A stretch of DNA of 64,000 nt, taken from the NCBI GenBank assembly GCA_018399635.1, contig JAGYOH010000011.1, positions 38,958 through 102,957 of the forward strand, in the 5' to 3' direction. Position 1 is the stretch's first letter. Every line of letters begins with the position of its first letter. The translations under genes were made by a program, and so were the position numbers. Source of the DNA: Clostridia bacterium. Its GTDB lineage: Bacteria; Bacillota; Clostridia; Peptostreptococcales; Acidaminobacteraceae. The notes below the pieces were generated by a model. The model searched no databases, was not told where the DNA came from, and saw only the letters and a list, made by a program, of their open reading frames with translations. This document shows positions 44,312-54,679 of this stretch, one piece after another.

Positions 44312-45253
44312 ATGTCCTTTACCTCAAAGATTAAAAACGATCTGAGCAAGATGACTCAGGATTCCAAAAAATGTCAAAAAGCCGAGCTTAGTGGCGTCAT
44401 ACGCAGCAGCGGCATCGTGGAGATGGAAGGCTTTCACCAGGTGAATCTCACGGTTCGAACGGAAAACGCTGCCGTGGCGCGGATGGTTTTCATTTTTTTT
44501 AAAAAAATCTACAAGCTCCACACCGAGCTCTTGATCAAGAAGGGGTCGGGGGTCAAAAAAGGCAACCAGTATGAGATGACCCTGGACGGGGCGGAAGAAA
44601 TTCTGCTTGACCTGGGCATCATCGAGAATCTTGAGGAGTTTCTCAAGGTGGTCAACGGGGTCCCTGAATTCGTGTTTGAAGATGAAAACTGTCTCAGGTC
44701 CTATCTTAGAGGGGTGTTTCTGGGCTGCGGTTCGGTGTCGAACCCGGAAAAATCCTATCATCTGGAATTCAGTCTTCATTCGGAGTCCTATGCCAGATCC
44801 CTCATGGCAACTCTCAACGGCTACGATCTCGGGGCGAAAACCATCCCCAGGAAGACCGGCTTCATCGTTTACATCAAGGAAAGTGAAAAAATCGTGGACC
44901 TGCTGAACATTATCGGCGCCCATACCGCGCTTCTGGATTTCGAGAATGTCAGAATACTGAAGGATATGCGCAATCAGGTCAACCGACTGGTCAATTGTGA
45001 AACCGCCAATCTCAACAAGACCGTGAATGCCGCCTACACCCAGATCGCCGTCATCAAGGACCTTGACGACCACGTGGGAATCGAACAGCTGCCGGAGGGC
45101 CTGAAGCAGCTGGCGGAGCTGAGGATGGAGAATCCGGAGCTCTCCTTGAAGGAACTCGGGGAGATGATGACCCCGCCCATCGGAAAGTCCGGTGTCAACC
45201 ACCGATTCAAAAAAATGGAGAGCATGCTCAGAGCCATGCAATCGAAGGAGTAA
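44312..45253 (+). CDS. whiA: DNA-binding protein WhiA
   Basis: The 313-residue product joins a degenerate LAGLIDADG homing-endonuclease-like domain (about 1-200, with LRGVFLGCGSV) and a C-terminal helix-turn-helix (about 220-310, LSLKELGEMMTPPIGKSGVNHR). WhiA affects sporulation in Streptomyces and division or chromosome segregation in Bacillus. AGGTGA lies six bases before ATG 44312. dnaE begins three bases after the stop. Confidence 0.96.
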   Translation: MSFTSKIKNDLSKMTQDSKKCQKAELSGVIRSSGIVEMEGFHQVNLTVRTENAAVARMVFIFFKKIYKLHTELLIKKGSGVKKGNQYEMTLDGAEEILLDLGIIENLEEFLKVVNGVPEFVFEDENCLRSYLRGVFLGCGSVSNPEKSYHLEFSLHSESYARSLMATLNGYDLGAKTIPRKTGFIVYIKESEKIVDLLNIIGAHTALLDFENVRILKDMRNQVNRLVNCETANLNKTVNAAYTQIAVIKDLDDHVGIEQLPEGLKQLAELRMENPELSLKELGEMMTPPIGKSGVNHRFKKMESMLRAMQSKE

Positions 45254-45256
45254 TCC

Positions 45257-48200
45257 ATGGCAAAATTCACCCATCTGCACCTGCATACTGAATATTCCCT
45301 CCTCGACGGCTTCACCAAGATCGACGAGCTCTTTGACAGGCTCAAGGCATTGGGGATGGATTCCGTGGCCATCACCGATCATGGCACCATGTTCGGGGTG
45401 GTGGATTTCTATAAAAAGGCCCTTGCCAAGGGGATTCATCCCATCATCGGCTGTGAGGTCTATGTGGCCCCGGGGTCCATGACCGGCAGGGATCCCCAGT
45501 TGGACAAGCGGATGGCCCATCTGGTCCTCCTGGCGGAGAATGAAAGGGGCTATCAGAATCTGATCAAACTGGTGAGCGAAAGCTTTCTGAAGGGATTCTA
45601 TTACAAGCCCAGGGTGGACATGGCCCTCCTCAAGGACCACGCCGAGGGACTCATCGCCCTTTCCGCCTGTCTGGCGGGGGACATTCAAAGAGAACTTGCC
45701 CGGGACAATTACCCGGGAGCCCTTGAATATGCCCGTGACTACCAGGCCATCTACGGAAAGGATCATTTTTTCCTCGAGCTGCAGGATCACGGCATTCCCG
45801 AGCAAAAGAAGGTCAATCAAGGTCTGGTCAAGCTTTCAAAGGATCTGGGCCTGCCCCTGGTGGCCACCAATGACGTGCATTATATCACGAAGGAGGACGC
45901 CTTCAGTCACGATGTCCTCCTCTGCATCCAGACGGGGGCCACGGTGGAGGAGACCCGGCGCATGCGCTTTCCCACCCAGGAATTCTATCTCAAGAGTCCC
46001 GAGGAAATGGCAGACCTCTTTCCCGAGACGCCGGAGGCCCTCGAGAACACCCTGAAAATTGCCGACCGCTGCCGCTTTGCCTTCGATTTTTCCAAGACCT
46101 TTCTGCCCAATTTTTCTCTGGAGGAAGATTTTGATCCCGGGGAAAAACTCAGGGCCCTCTGTCTCGAGGGTCTCAGTCGAAAATACAGCCCCGGGGCCCT
46201 GCACTTCGACAGGCTCGAGTACGAACTCAAGGTCATCGATGCCATGGGCTACAACGATTATTTTCTCATCGTCTGGGACTTCATCCGCTTCGCCCGGGAA
46301 AAGGGCATCACCGTGGGTCCGGGAAGGGGTTCCGTGGGTGGGTCCATCGTCGCCTTCGTCCTCGATATCACCGAGGTGGATCCCATCAAGTACGACTTGA
46401 TTTTTGAGCGCTTTCTCAATCCCGAACGGATCACCATGCCGGATATCGACATTGATTTTGAGGATGAAAGAAGACAAGAGGTCATCGACTACGTGATTGC
46501 CAGATACGGCAGTGACCACGTGGCCCAGATCATCACCTTCGGGACCTTCGGTGCCCGGGCGGCCATCCGGGATGTGGGCAGGGTTCTCAATATTCCCTAC
46601 AAGGATGTGGACCAGCTGGCCAAAATGGTGCCCTTTTCCATTGGAATGACCCTGGAAAGAGCCCTCAAGGAAAACGAGAAGATGCGCGAGGCCTACCATC
46701 AGCGGGAGGAGGTCAGGCAGATCCTCGATATCAGCCGGTCCATCGAGGGCATGCCCCGGCATGTGTCCACCCATGCCGCCGGCGTGGTCATCGCCAAGGA
46801 TCCCGTAGACCACTACGTGCCCCTATATGTCCAGGACGGCAACGTCACCACCCAGTTCAACATGATGCTTCTGGAGGAACTCGGCCTCCTCAAGATGGAT
46901 TTCCTGGGACTCAGGAATCTGACCATCATCAAAAACACCCTGGAGATTCTCAACAGGAATCGGGAGGTCCCCCTCGACATGGACCAGGTTTCTCTGGAGG
47001 ACGCCCGGGTCTTCCAACTCCTCAGCTCAGGGAAGACCCTGGGGATTTTTCAGCTGGAAAGCACCGGCATGAGGGCCTTCATGAGGGAGCTCAAACCCAG
47101 GAGCCTGGAGGATATCATCGCGGGGATCTCCCTGTACCGGCCGGGTCCCATGGAATCCATTCCAAAATACATCAAGAACAAGAATGATCCCGGGAGCATC
47201 GTCTACGGTCATCCGAAACTCCGGGGCATCCTCGACGTCACCTATGGCTGTCTGGTCTACCAGGAACAGGTCATGGAAATCGTCAGGGACCTGGCGGGTT
47301 ATTCCTACGGCCGCAGCGATCTGGTGAGAAGGGCCATGAGTAAAAAGAAAATGGCGGTGATGGAAAAGGAGCGGCAGAATTTCATTTATGGTCATCAGGA
47401 TGAGCAGGGAGAAACCACCATCGAGGGCTGTCTGGCCAGGGGGGTTCCCAAGGCGGTGGCGGAGGAAATCTTCGACGAAATGATCGATTTTGCCAACTAT
47501 GCCTTCAACAAGTCCCACGCCGCAGGATACGCCCTGCTGGCCTACCAGACCGCCTACCTGAAGGCCCACTATCCCCGGGAGTTCATGGCGGCTGTGATGA
47601 GCACGGTCATGAACAATCACAAAAAACTGGCCCTCTACATCGAGGACCTCAAGGATATGGGAATCCCCCTCAAACCGCCCAGCATCAATCACTCCTTCGG
47701 CAAGTTTGCGGTGGAGTCCGGAGGCATCCGATACGGACTCCTGGCGGTGAAAAATGTCGGCAAGGGTCTCCTCGACGCCATGATTGCCGTGAGGAAAGGC
47801 GCTCCCTTCACGGGTTTCAGGAATTTCATCGACAGAATTCCCTCAAAAGAAATCAACAAAAGGGCCCTGGAGGCCCTGATCAAAGGGGGGGCCTTCGATG
47901 AATTCGGTCTGACCCGGTCCCAGCTCCTTTCGGTTTTTGAAAAAGAGCTGGAAACCGCCCATAAAAAGGACCATGGTGTCCTCCAGGGGCAGCTGGGCAT
48001 CTTCGGAGACATGATCGAGGATCACCTGGATGATGCCGCCCTGCATCCTGTACCGGAACTCAAGGCCAAGTATTTATTGGATTTCGAGAAGGAGGTTCTG
48101 GGTATATACCTCAGCGGACACCCCCTGGATGAATACAAGGAAGCTCTGCGTCGGCTGACCTCCATCAATCTGCTTGAACTGAAGGAGATGGAGGAACCCT

Positions 48201-48706
48201 TCGATCTCATCAAGGACGGGGACCGGGTCATTGTCGGCGGCATGGTGATCAAGGAAAATGAAAAAATCACCAAAAGCAACCAGAAAATGGCCTTCATCGA
48301 CCTGGAGGATCTGACGGACACCATCGAAGTCATTGTTTTTCCCAAGGTCTACAGGGTCTATGAGGGCCTTCGGGAGGAGGGACCCTATCTTCTGATTGAA
48401 GGCCGGGTGGTCTTCAAGGAGGATGAGGCGCCCAAAATCATCGCTGACAGGATTTCTTCCTTGAAACTGTCCCCGAGGGAGCCCTTGAAAAAGCTCTATC
48501 TCAAGGTGGGGAAGGTCAAGGCTCTGGAATCCCTGAGGCTCAAGAAGATTCTTCTGGGCAATCCAGGGGAGGAAGAGGTGCTGGTCTATGTGGAGGAGAA
48601 CCAACGATTGATGAAAAGCCCGGATCATCTCAAGGTCAGAATCAGCGATGGGCTGATTCGTCAGCTGAAGGATCATCTCGGAGAAGATGCAGTCGTCATA
48701 AAATAA
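45257..48706 (+). CDS. dnaE: DNA polymerase III alpha subunit DnaE
   Basis: The 1149-residue product has an N-terminal PHP domain ([13 protein letters not shown]), the polymerase palm with the catalytic Asp motif PDIDIDFED (about 394-402), the fingers and tandem HhH regions, and a C-terminal OB fold (about 995-1075). It is the DnaE type that in Firmicutes extends RNA primers beside PolC. It is followed by pfkA with a 10-base gap, a conserved neighbourhood. Confidence 0.97.
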   Translation: MAKFTHLHLHTEYSLLDGFTKIDELFDRLKALGMDSVAITDHGTMFGVVDFYKKALAKGIHPIIGCEVYVAPGSMTGRDPQLDKRMAHLVLLAENERGYQNLIKLVSESFLKGFYYKPRVDMALLKDHAEGLIALSACLAGDIQRELARDNYPGALEYARDYQAIYGKDHFFLELQDHGIPEQKKVNQGLVKLSKDLGLPLVATNDVHYITKEDAFSHDVLLCIQTGATVEETRRMRFPTQEFYLKSPEEMADLFPETPEALENTLKIADRCRFAFDFSKTFLPNFSLEEDFDPGEKLRALCLEGLSRKYSPGALHFDRLEYELKVIDAMGYNDYFLIVWDFIRFAREKGITVGPGRGSVGGSIVAFVLDITEVDPIKYDLIFERFLNPERITMPDIDIDFEDERRQEVIDYVIARYGSDHVAQIITFGTFGARAAIRDVGRVLNIPYKDVDQLAKMVPFSIGMTLERALKENEKMREAYHQREEVRQILDISRSIEGMPRHVSTHAAGVVIAKDPVDHYVPLYVQDGNVTTQFNMMLLEELGLLKMDFLGLRNLTIIKNTLEILNRNREVPLDMDQVSLEDARVFQLLSSGKTLGIFQLESTGMRAFMRELKPRSLEDIIAGISLYRPGPMESIPKYIKNKNDPGSIVYGHPKLRGILDVTYGCLVYQEQVMEIVRDLAGYSYGRSDLVRRAMSKKKMAVMEKERQNFIYGHQDEQGETTIEGCLARGVPKAVAEEIFDEMIDFANYAFNKSHAAGYALLAYQTAYLKAHYPREFMAAVMSTVMNNHKKLALYIEDLKDMGIPLKPPSINHSFGKFAVESGGIRYGLLAVKNVGKGLLDAMIAVRKGAPFTGFRNFIDRIPSKEINKRALEALIKGGAFDEFGLTRSQLLSVFEKELETAHKKDHGVLQGQLGIFGDMIEDHLDDAALHPVPELKAKYLLDFEKEVLGIYLSGHPLDEYKEALRRLTSINLLELKEMEEPFDLIKDGDRVIVGGMVIKENEKITKSNQKMAFIDLEDLTDTIEVIVFPKVYRVYEGLREEGPYLLIEGRVVFKEDEAPKIIADRISSLKLSPREPLKKLYLKVGKVKALESLRLKKILLGNPGEEEVLVYVEENQRLMKSPDHLKVRISDGLIRQLKDHLGEDAVVIK

Positions 48707-48716
48707 GGAGGGCAAG

Positions 48717-49676
48717 ATGAAGAGGATTGGTGTACTGACAAGCGGAGGCGATGCCCCGGGCATGAATGCGGCGATTCGCGCCGTGGTCCGTGTCGCGATA
48801 TACAAGAAACTGAAGGTATCCGGCATTTACAGAGGGTACCAGGGCCTGATTGAAGGAGACATCGAGGATATGGAAATCGCCTCAGTGGGGGATATCATCC
48901 ACCGGGGCGGAACCAAGCTGAGAACGGCCAGAAGTACGGAATTCATGACGGCGGAGGGACAGGACCGCGCCATTGAAATGCTCAAGGTCTTCAATATCGA
49001 TGGATTGATCGTCATCGGTGGAGACGGGACCTTCACCGGGGCCAGCAAGCTGGATGAAAAGGGTTTTCCGGTCATCGGGATTCCCGGGACCATCGACAAC
49101 GACATGGACTACACGGACTATACCATCGGTTTTGACACGGCGGTGAATACCGTGGTCAATGCCATCGGCAATATCCGGGACACTTCTTCAAGCCACGGCA
49201 GGGTCAATATCATCGAAGTCATGGGCAGGCATTGCGGCGATCTCGCCCTTTATGGCGGTCTTGCCGGAGGCGCGGAAAGCATCATCGTGCCGGAATTCGG
49301 TTATAACCTGGATGAGGTGGCCAGAAAGCTGATTGTGGGAAAAAACCGGGGAAAGCTGCACCACATCATTGTCCTGGCCGAGGGCATCGGCGAACCCTAT
49401 AAAATTGCGGAGGAGATTGAAACAAAAACCCAGATGGAGACCCGGGTGACGGTGATCGGTCATCTGCAGCGGGGAGGAGCGCCGACGGCCCAGGACCGGA
49501 TTCTGGCTTCAAAGCTGGGTGAAGAGGCCGTGAATCTGCTGATCAAAGGAAAACACGGCCTGGCGGTGGGGAACAAGGGTGAAAGAATCATCCATGTCCC
49601 CTTGATCGAGGCTATCACCAAGGAAGACAAACCACCCAGCCGTCTGTACGAGCTGGCATCCATACTGGCTAAGTAG
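48717..49676 (+). CDS. pfkA: ATP-dependent 6-phosphofructokinase
   Basis: PfkA commits fructose 6-phosphate to glycolysis. The 319-residue product has the ATP site [24 protein letters not shown], the catalytic [15 protein letters not shown] region and MGRHCGDLA, typical of the allosteric bacterial tetramer. AGGAGGG precedes the ATG. It is in the dnaE operon and leads into glycerate kinase and pyruvate kinase, linking replication and glycolytic genes in one transcript. Confidence 0.97.
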   Translation: MKRIGVLTSGGDAPGMNAAIRAVVRVAIYKKLKVSGIYRGYQGLIEGDIEDMEIASVGDIIHRGGTKLRTARSTEFMTAEGQDRAIEMLKVFNIDGLIVIGGDGTFTGASKLDEKGFPVIGIPGTIDNDMDYTDYTIGFDTAVNTVVNAIGNIRDTSSSHGRVNIIEVMGRHCGDLALYGGLAGGAESIIVPEFGYNLDEVARKLIVGKNRGKLHHIIVLAEGIGEPYKIAEEIETKTQMETRVTVIGHLQRGGAPTAQDRILASKLGEEAVNLLIKGKHGLAVGNKGERIIHVPLIEAITKEDKPPSRLYELASILAK

Positions 49677-49685
49677 GGGGATTCT

Positions 49686-50816
49686 ATGTTGAAAGTAATG
49701 GTGGCCCCGGATTCCTTCAAGGGGACCCTGAGTGCGGTTGAAGCGGCCCGACATATTGAAAAGGGCATAAGAAGAGTCGTGCCGGAGGCGGTGGTGGTGA
49801 CCCTGCCCCTGGCCGACGGCGGTGAAGGCACCCTGGAAGCCGTTCACCATGCTCTGGGGGGAGACTTTGTCGAGTTGGAGGTGTCGGGACCTCTTTTTGA
49901 AAAAATTCCGAGTCGTTACGGCTTGATCGATTCAGGCCAAAAGGCGGTTGTCGAAATGGCGGCCACCTCGGGCCTCATCCTGGTCGGTGACCGCAGGAAT
50001 CCCATGAAGACCACCACCCTGGGTCTGGGGGAGATGATTCTGGACGCTCTGGACCGGGGGGTCAGGGATTTCTACATCGGCATCGGCGGCAGCGCGACCA
50101 ATGACGGGGGCATCGGCATGGCCCGGGCCCTGGGCGCCCGCTTCCTCGACAATCAGGGCCGGGAGATCTCCCTGGACGGAGAGGGCCTGGGCTTCCTTGC
50201 GACCATTGATATGAGCCGCCTGGACCCACGGGTCGGAGAAGCCAGGTTTGTGGTCATCTGCGACGTGGACAATCCTCTGTACGGGGAAAACGGCGCCGCC
50301 CATGTCTATGGACCCCAAAAGGGCGCCAGTCCGGAGATGGTGGCGATTCTTGAAAGGAATCTCAGGAATTTCGCCCGGGTGGTTCAAAGGGATCTGGCCT
50401 GTGATGTGACCGACCTCAAGGGTGGTGGTGCGGCGGGAGGCCTCGGAGCGGGCCTCGTGGTGTTTTTGAAGGCCCGACTGGTCCAGGGCATCGATTTGAT
50501 ACTTGAGATGTACCGCTTCGAGGAGGCCCTTGAGGATGTGGATCTCATCATCACCGGAGAGGGCAGCCTGGACCGGCAAAGTCTGCGGGGAAAGGTTCCC
50601 ATGGGTGTGGCCGGGGCCGGCAGGAGGGCTTCCATTCCCGTGATCGCCATCGCCGGGGAAATCGGCCGGGAGATTGAAGGCCTTTATGATGAAGGCATCA
50701 CGGCGGTATTCAGCACCAACCCGAGACTCCAGAATTTTCAACAGGCCAGGACAAGGGCGGGAGAGCATCTAGAAGAGGTCACGGAGAATATCCTGCGGTT
50801 GTTCATTGCAAAATGA
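49686..50816 (+). CDS. Glycerate kinase (GarK/GlxK family)
   Basis: The 376-residue product begins APDSFKGTLSA and has GIGGSATNDGGIGMARALG and TGEGSLDRQS, the class I glycerate kinase signatures. These enzymes phosphorylate D-glycerate, usually at C2, feeding it to enolase. Its place between pfkA and pyk is functionally neat: 2-phosphoglycerate is two steps before pyruvate. The gap to pyk is 48 bases without a terminator or clear promoter. Confidence 0.94.
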   Translation: MLKVMVAPDSFKGTLSAVEAARHIEKGIRRVVPEAVVVTLPLADGGEGTLEAVHHALGGDFVELEVSGPLFEKIPSRYGLIDSGQKAVVEMAATSGLILVGDRRNPMKTTTLGLGEMILDALDRGVRDFYIGIGGSATNDGGIGMARALGARFLDNQGREISLDGEGLGFLATIDMSRLDPRVGEARFVVICDVDNPLYGENGAAHVYGPQKGASPEMVAILERNLRNFARVVQRDLACDVTDLKGGGAAGGLGAGLVVFLKARLVQGIDLILEMYRFEEALEDVDLIITGEGSLDRQSLRGKVPMGVAGAGRRASIPVIAIAGEIGREIEGLYDEGITAVFSTNPRLQNFQQARTRAGEHLEEVTENILRLFIAK

Positions 50817-50864
50817 GGCCGGCCGCGGGTTGAAAATACAGAAAACAGAGTAGGGGGATTGACA

Positions 50865-52622
50865 ATGAGAAAGACAAAAATTGTGTGTACCATAGGTCCG
50901 GCCAGTGAAGGCCAGGAGATATTTTCCGAGCTCGTCAAATCGGGGCTCAATGTCGCCCGGCTCAATTTCTCCCATGGGGACCACGGGGAGCACCTCAAGC
51001 GCATCAAGACCATCAAGGCGGTCAGGGAGGCGCTGGATATTCCGGTAGCCCTGATGCTCGATACCAAGGGGCCGGAAATCAGAACCGGAAAGTTCGCCCT
51101 TCCTGAGGTCGAACTCCAGGAAGGGGATACCTTCACCATCTGGCATGAAGACCGCCTTGGCGACCAGGAGGGTTGCAGCATTTCCTACAAGGAGCTTGAC
51201 CAGGATGTGGTCGTTGGAAACTATATTCTCATCGACGACGGCCTGGTTCAGCTTGAGGTCAAGGCGATCGAGGGCAGGAACATCGTCACCGAGGTCAAGA
51301 ATTCAGGCATCGTCAAAAATCACAAGGGAGTCAATGTGCCCAACGTGGTCATTCAACTTCCGGCCATCACTGAAAAGGATGAAGGGGATATTCTTTTCGG
51401 CATTGACCAGGGCATCGATTTCATCGCCGCCTCCTTCATTCGCAAGGCCAGGGATGTCATGGCCATCAGAAAAATTCTCGAGTCCCACAACGCCCACAAT
51501 ATCCATATCATTTCCAAGATTGAGAATCGCGAGGGTGTGGACAATATCGACGAGATCATCGAGGTTTCCGACGGCATCATGGTGGCCCGGGGTGACCTGG
51601 GGGTGGAGATTCCCGCGGAAGAGGTCCCCATCGTCCAGAAGATGATCATCAAAAGATGCAACCAGGTGGGCAAACCCGTCATCACCGCCACCCAGATGCT
51701 GGATTCCATGATCCGCAACCCCCGGCCCACCCGGGCGGAGGCTACGGATGTGGCCAATGCCATATTCGACGGCACGGATGCCATCATGCTAAGCGGTGAA
51801 ACCGCAGCGGGAAAATATCCGGTGGAATCGGTGAAAACCATGGCCTCCATTGCCACCACCACTGAAAACGCCCTTGACTACAAGAGTCTGTTGAGGACGA
51901 AGACCGCGGAGATTTCCCAGTACGGCGTCACCTTTTCTGTCAGCCATGCCACGGTGAACACCGCCATGGAACTTGAGGCCAGCGCCATCATCACCGCCAC
52001 CAACAGCGGGTTTACGGCCCGGAAGGTGGCCATGTTCAGGCCGCAGGCCCCCATCATCGCCGCCACCTATTCTCAGGAAGTGAGAAGAAAACTGACCCTG
52101 GTCTTCGGGGTTGAATCCCTCCTGATGGAGGAAGCCAATACCACGGATGAGATTTTTGAAGAGGCCCTCAGGGTGGCCCAGGACTTCGGTCATGTGGAGC
52201 CGGGGGATCTTGTGGTGATCACGGCAGGGGTGCCGGTGGGCATCAGCGGCACCACCAACCTCATGAAGGTCCATGTGGTGGAGGAACTGATCATCAAGGG
52301 CCTGGGTCTGGGCTACGAGGTCATTACCAGGCCCCTCAAGATCATTCTCAGTGAAGCGGATGCCCTGAGCCGTTTTGAAACCGGGGACATCATCGTGACT
52401 GACACGGTGGAAAGCTATCTGATTCCCTACGTGGAGAGGGCCTCGGGCCTTATCGTGGAGGAGGCGGGTTACACCTCGTCAGGCGCCCTGGTCGCCATCA
52501 ATCTCAAACTGCCGGCGGTGGTGGGAGCCAGCAATGCGGTGGAGATTCTCAAGGACCTGAAGGAAATCACCTTGGATGCCAACAAGGGTCTGGTCTATCT
52601 GTCGAAAACAAGAATCATCTAG
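50865..52622 (+). CDS. pyk: Pyruvate kinase with C-terminal PEP-utiliser-like domain
   Basis: Pyruvate kinase makes pyruvate and ATP. The 585-residue product has KIVCTIGPAS, the barrel with the MLDTKGPEIR and KIENREG segments, TATQMLDSMI, the regulatory domain, and about 110 extra C-terminal residues resembling the swivelling PEP-utiliser domain, as in Bacillus. ATG 50865 has AGGGGGA six bases upstream; the TTG two codons before touches that site. It ends against a bidirectional terminator. Confidence 0.97.
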   Translation: MRKTKIVCTIGPASEGQEIFSELVKSGLNVARLNFSHGDHGEHLKRIKTIKAVREALDIPVALMLDTKGPEIRTGKFALPEVELQEGDTFTIWHEDRLGDQEGCSISYKELDQDVVVGNYILIDDGLVQLEVKAIEGRNIVTEVKNSGIVKNHKGVNVPNVVIQLPAITEKDEGDILFGIDQGIDFIAASFIRKARDVMAIRKILESHNAHNIHIISKIENREGVDNIDEIIEVSDGIMVARGDLGVEIPAEEVPIVQKMIIKRCNQVGKPVITATQMLDSMIRNPRPTRAEATDVANAIFDGTDAIMLSGETAAGKYPVESVKTMASIATTTENALDYKSLLRTKTAEISQYGVTFSVSHATVNTAMELEASAIITATNSGFTARKVAMFRPQAPIIAATYSQEVRRKLTLVFGVESLLMEEANTTDEIFEEALRVAQDFGHVEPGDLVVITAGVPVGISGTTNLMKVHVVEELIIKGLGLGYEVITRPLKIILSEADALSRFETGDIIVTDTVESYLIPYVERASGLIVEEAGYTSSGALVAINLKLPAVVGASNAVEILKDLKEITLDANKGLVYLSKTRII

Positions 52623-52629
52623 CAAAAGA

Positions 52630-52649
52630 AAGGGCCCGCAAGGGCCCTT
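52630..52649. terminator. Bidirectional terminator between pyk and the LtaS-like gene
   Basis: AAGGGCCC pairs with GGGCCCTT around GCAA. The T run is better on the minus strand (TTTCTTTTG) than on the + strand. Confidence 0.72.
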
Positions 52650-54642
52650 AATTGATTTCATAGTCATTGGATCGGGCGAGGGTTTCACCGCGATTGTTGG
52701 TCAACTCCAGATAGAGGGTGATGCTTTTTCCGGTTTGAAAATACTTCAAATCCACCAGCAGATGATTCTCCCGCCATTCAAAGGGGGTTTCTTTTCCATT
52801 GAGGTAGAGGCGGGCTTTTTCATAGAAGGGTCCGCCGTGAAGGGTCACCGTGTCATCTGAAAATCGGACAGCCTCAATCACCATGTCATTGAGGGACTGA
52901 TTGAAGGTGTCATTGTTGGTGACGAGCCAGTTCTCGTCAAGGACAAGGCCGTCACCGAGAATCAGGTCCTTGTAGAGGGCCCTCAAGGGGAAATCAACCC
53001 TCTGGTATTCTTCGGAATCAGCGGGGTGCAAGATGCCCCGGGTCATGGTGAAGCCGGGGTTGATCAGGGGGGCTTCATAGGAGAGGTCGAGGAGATGGGC
53101 ATAGTAACCGGGCATCTCGAGATCCGCCAGTTCAAGGGTTCTCGGGCCCAGGTAAATGGCATCCAGGATGCCCAGGTCTCCGGTGGGGGTACCGTAATTG
53201 GACCAGATGACCAGGGGGGTGGTCTTCAATTTGAGTTCTTTCTGGCCGGGGCTTTCCTGGCCGTCAAAAAGTCCGTTGCCTTCAAAAGAACTCATATTGT
53301 CTCCAAGCAGGGGGAGATGATCGCCGAAGAAGACCACCAGGGTGTCTTCTTCTTGATTTTCGAGGGCTTCAAGGAGATTGTCGAGACTTTCGATGGCATC
53401 CGCCATCCCCTGGGCGAAATTTTCCATAAGGACCTGGTCCGCCTCGGCGGTCACCCTGATGGAAAGCCCCTCCTCATCATAGCGTCCGTCATCAAAGGGA
53501 CCGTGGTTCTGCATGGTGATGGTGTAAAGAAAGAGGGGTTCATCGGTGTCTTCGATCAGGGCCTTGATATGGTCAACGGCGGTGGCATCGGAGATGTAAT
53601 TGCCCACCACCCCGGGTCGGCTGAGGTACTCTTCTGAAATGAAGGTGTGAAAGCCGAGATCGGCATAGATTTCATTCCGGTTGTAGTACCAGCCCCAGAA
53701 GGGATGCAGGCCCACGCTCTGATAGCCCTGCCGGCGGAAGATGCCCGCCAGGGAGGCCGTCGGTCCGTGGATGTCCCGATTGAAAATCATATAGCCCTCG
53801 GGATTGAAGTGGGTGGAAACCGAGGTGAGAATCTCAAACTCGGTATTGGAGGTGCCGCCGGCGAAGACCGGCACCTCCAGCATGCCGTAGAGACTTTCTT
53901 TTTTGATGGCCTCCAGGGTCTCGTAGGGATCCGGGGTCATGGTGACCCCCGGGAGCAGGTCCAGGTCCCAGAAGGATTCACTCATAATCAGAATCACGTT
54001 GGGACTCTTCCTTAGCGGGTCCTCCTCAAAGGGGGGTGCCTTCACCGACTCGATGAAGGCAAGTTCCTCAGGGGAGAGGCGGGAGTCCTCGGGGAGATTG
54101 ATGGAGGCCACAAAGGCATAGACGGGACCGGCTTTCTGAAAGTCTTGAGGATGGGAAAGGGCATAGGCGCCGGATCCCAGCACCAGGGAAGCCCCCAGCA
54201 AAAAACAGAGGGGTCTTTTCCCTACCACCAGCCCCCTGCGCCAGCGGATCACCACCGTCAAAGCCAGAAGGGTCATGGCCAGGGCGGCGGCCGCCGGCCA
54301 GATGAACTCTCTGATCCGAATCACATCATTGAACTTGCCCAGTTCGTCGGCGAGAAGCAGGTCGTTGAAAATCAGCGGAATCCTGCGCTTGGAGAACTTC
54401 ACCACACTGACCAGACTCAGCAAAGAAAAGAAGTGAAAGAGGATAAAAACTGTTATAATGATATTTGAAAGTGAAGCCACCAGAAGAAAGACTCCTAGAA
54501 GCAGGAAAAGAGTCACGGCAATGGCGGTAAAGGAAAAGTCAAAGCGACCTGTCTTGAGGACGGTGATCCACAAAGAGGTGGCCGTCAACCATAGCGACAA
54601 GAGGAAGAGGGCTTGATAGAAACGGGATGGGGGGGTTTTCAT
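52648..54642 (-). CDS. LtaS-like membrane sulfatase-fold enzyme (LTA synthase family)
   Basis: The 664-residue product has five membrane helices (about 8-165) and an extracellular alkaline-phosphatase/sulfatase domain. Metal-site E lies in MSESFWD, and the nucleophile Thr is in GGTSNTEFEILTS, followed by GLHPFWGWYY and FFGDHLPLLG. Such enzymes polymerise glycerol phosphate on lipoteichoic acid or transfer phosphoglycerol to other glycans. About 150 residues after the sulfatase core form an extra C-terminal region. ATG 54642 has AGGAG upstream. It is divergent from murJ with under 40 bases between the start codons. Confidence 0.9.
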   Translation of the reverse strand: MKTPPSRFYQALFLLSLWLTATSLWITVLKTGRFDFSFTAIAVTLFLLLGVFLLVASLSNIIITVFILFHFFSLLSLVSVVKFSKRRIPLIFNDLLLADELGKFNDVIRIREFIWPAAAALAMTLLALTVVIRWRRGLVVGKRPLCFLLGASLVLGSGAYALSHPQDFQKAGPVYAFVASINLPEDSRLSPEELAFIESVKAPPFEEDPLRKSPNVILIMSESFWDLDLLPGVTMTPDPYETLEAIKKESLYGMLEVPVFAGGTSNTEFEILTSVSTHFNPEGYMIFNRDIHGPTASLAGIFRRQGYQSVGLHPFWGWYYNRNEIYADLGFHTFISEEYLSRPGVVGNYISDATAVDHIKALIEDTDEPLFLYTITMQNHGPFDDGRYDEEGLSIRVTAEADQVLMENFAQGMADAIESLDNLLEALENQEEDTLVVFFGDHLPLLGDNMSSFEGNGLFDGQESPGQKELKLKTTPLVIWSNYGTPTGDLGILDAIYLGPRTLELADLEMPGYYAHLLDLSYEAPLINPGFTMTRGILHPADSEEYQRVDFPLRALYKDLILGDGLVLDENWLVTNNDTFNQSLNDMVIEAVRFSDDTVTLHGGPFYEKARLYLNGKETPFEWRENHLLVDLKYFQTGKSITLYLELTNNRGETLARSNDYEIN

Positions 54643-54679
54643 AAGGGATTCTCCTGACCGTTGAGAAATGGGGAGTAAG

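Noticed and set aside
44324..45820. 498-codon minus-strand frame over whiA and dnaE
   Set aside because: Antisense shadow crossing a real gene junction; no family resemblance or ribosome site.
54454..54459. murJ promoter at TATAAT inside the LtaS-like gene
   Set aside because: No acceptable -35 at 16-18 bases and it lies more than 200 bases upstream; kept only as a possibility.
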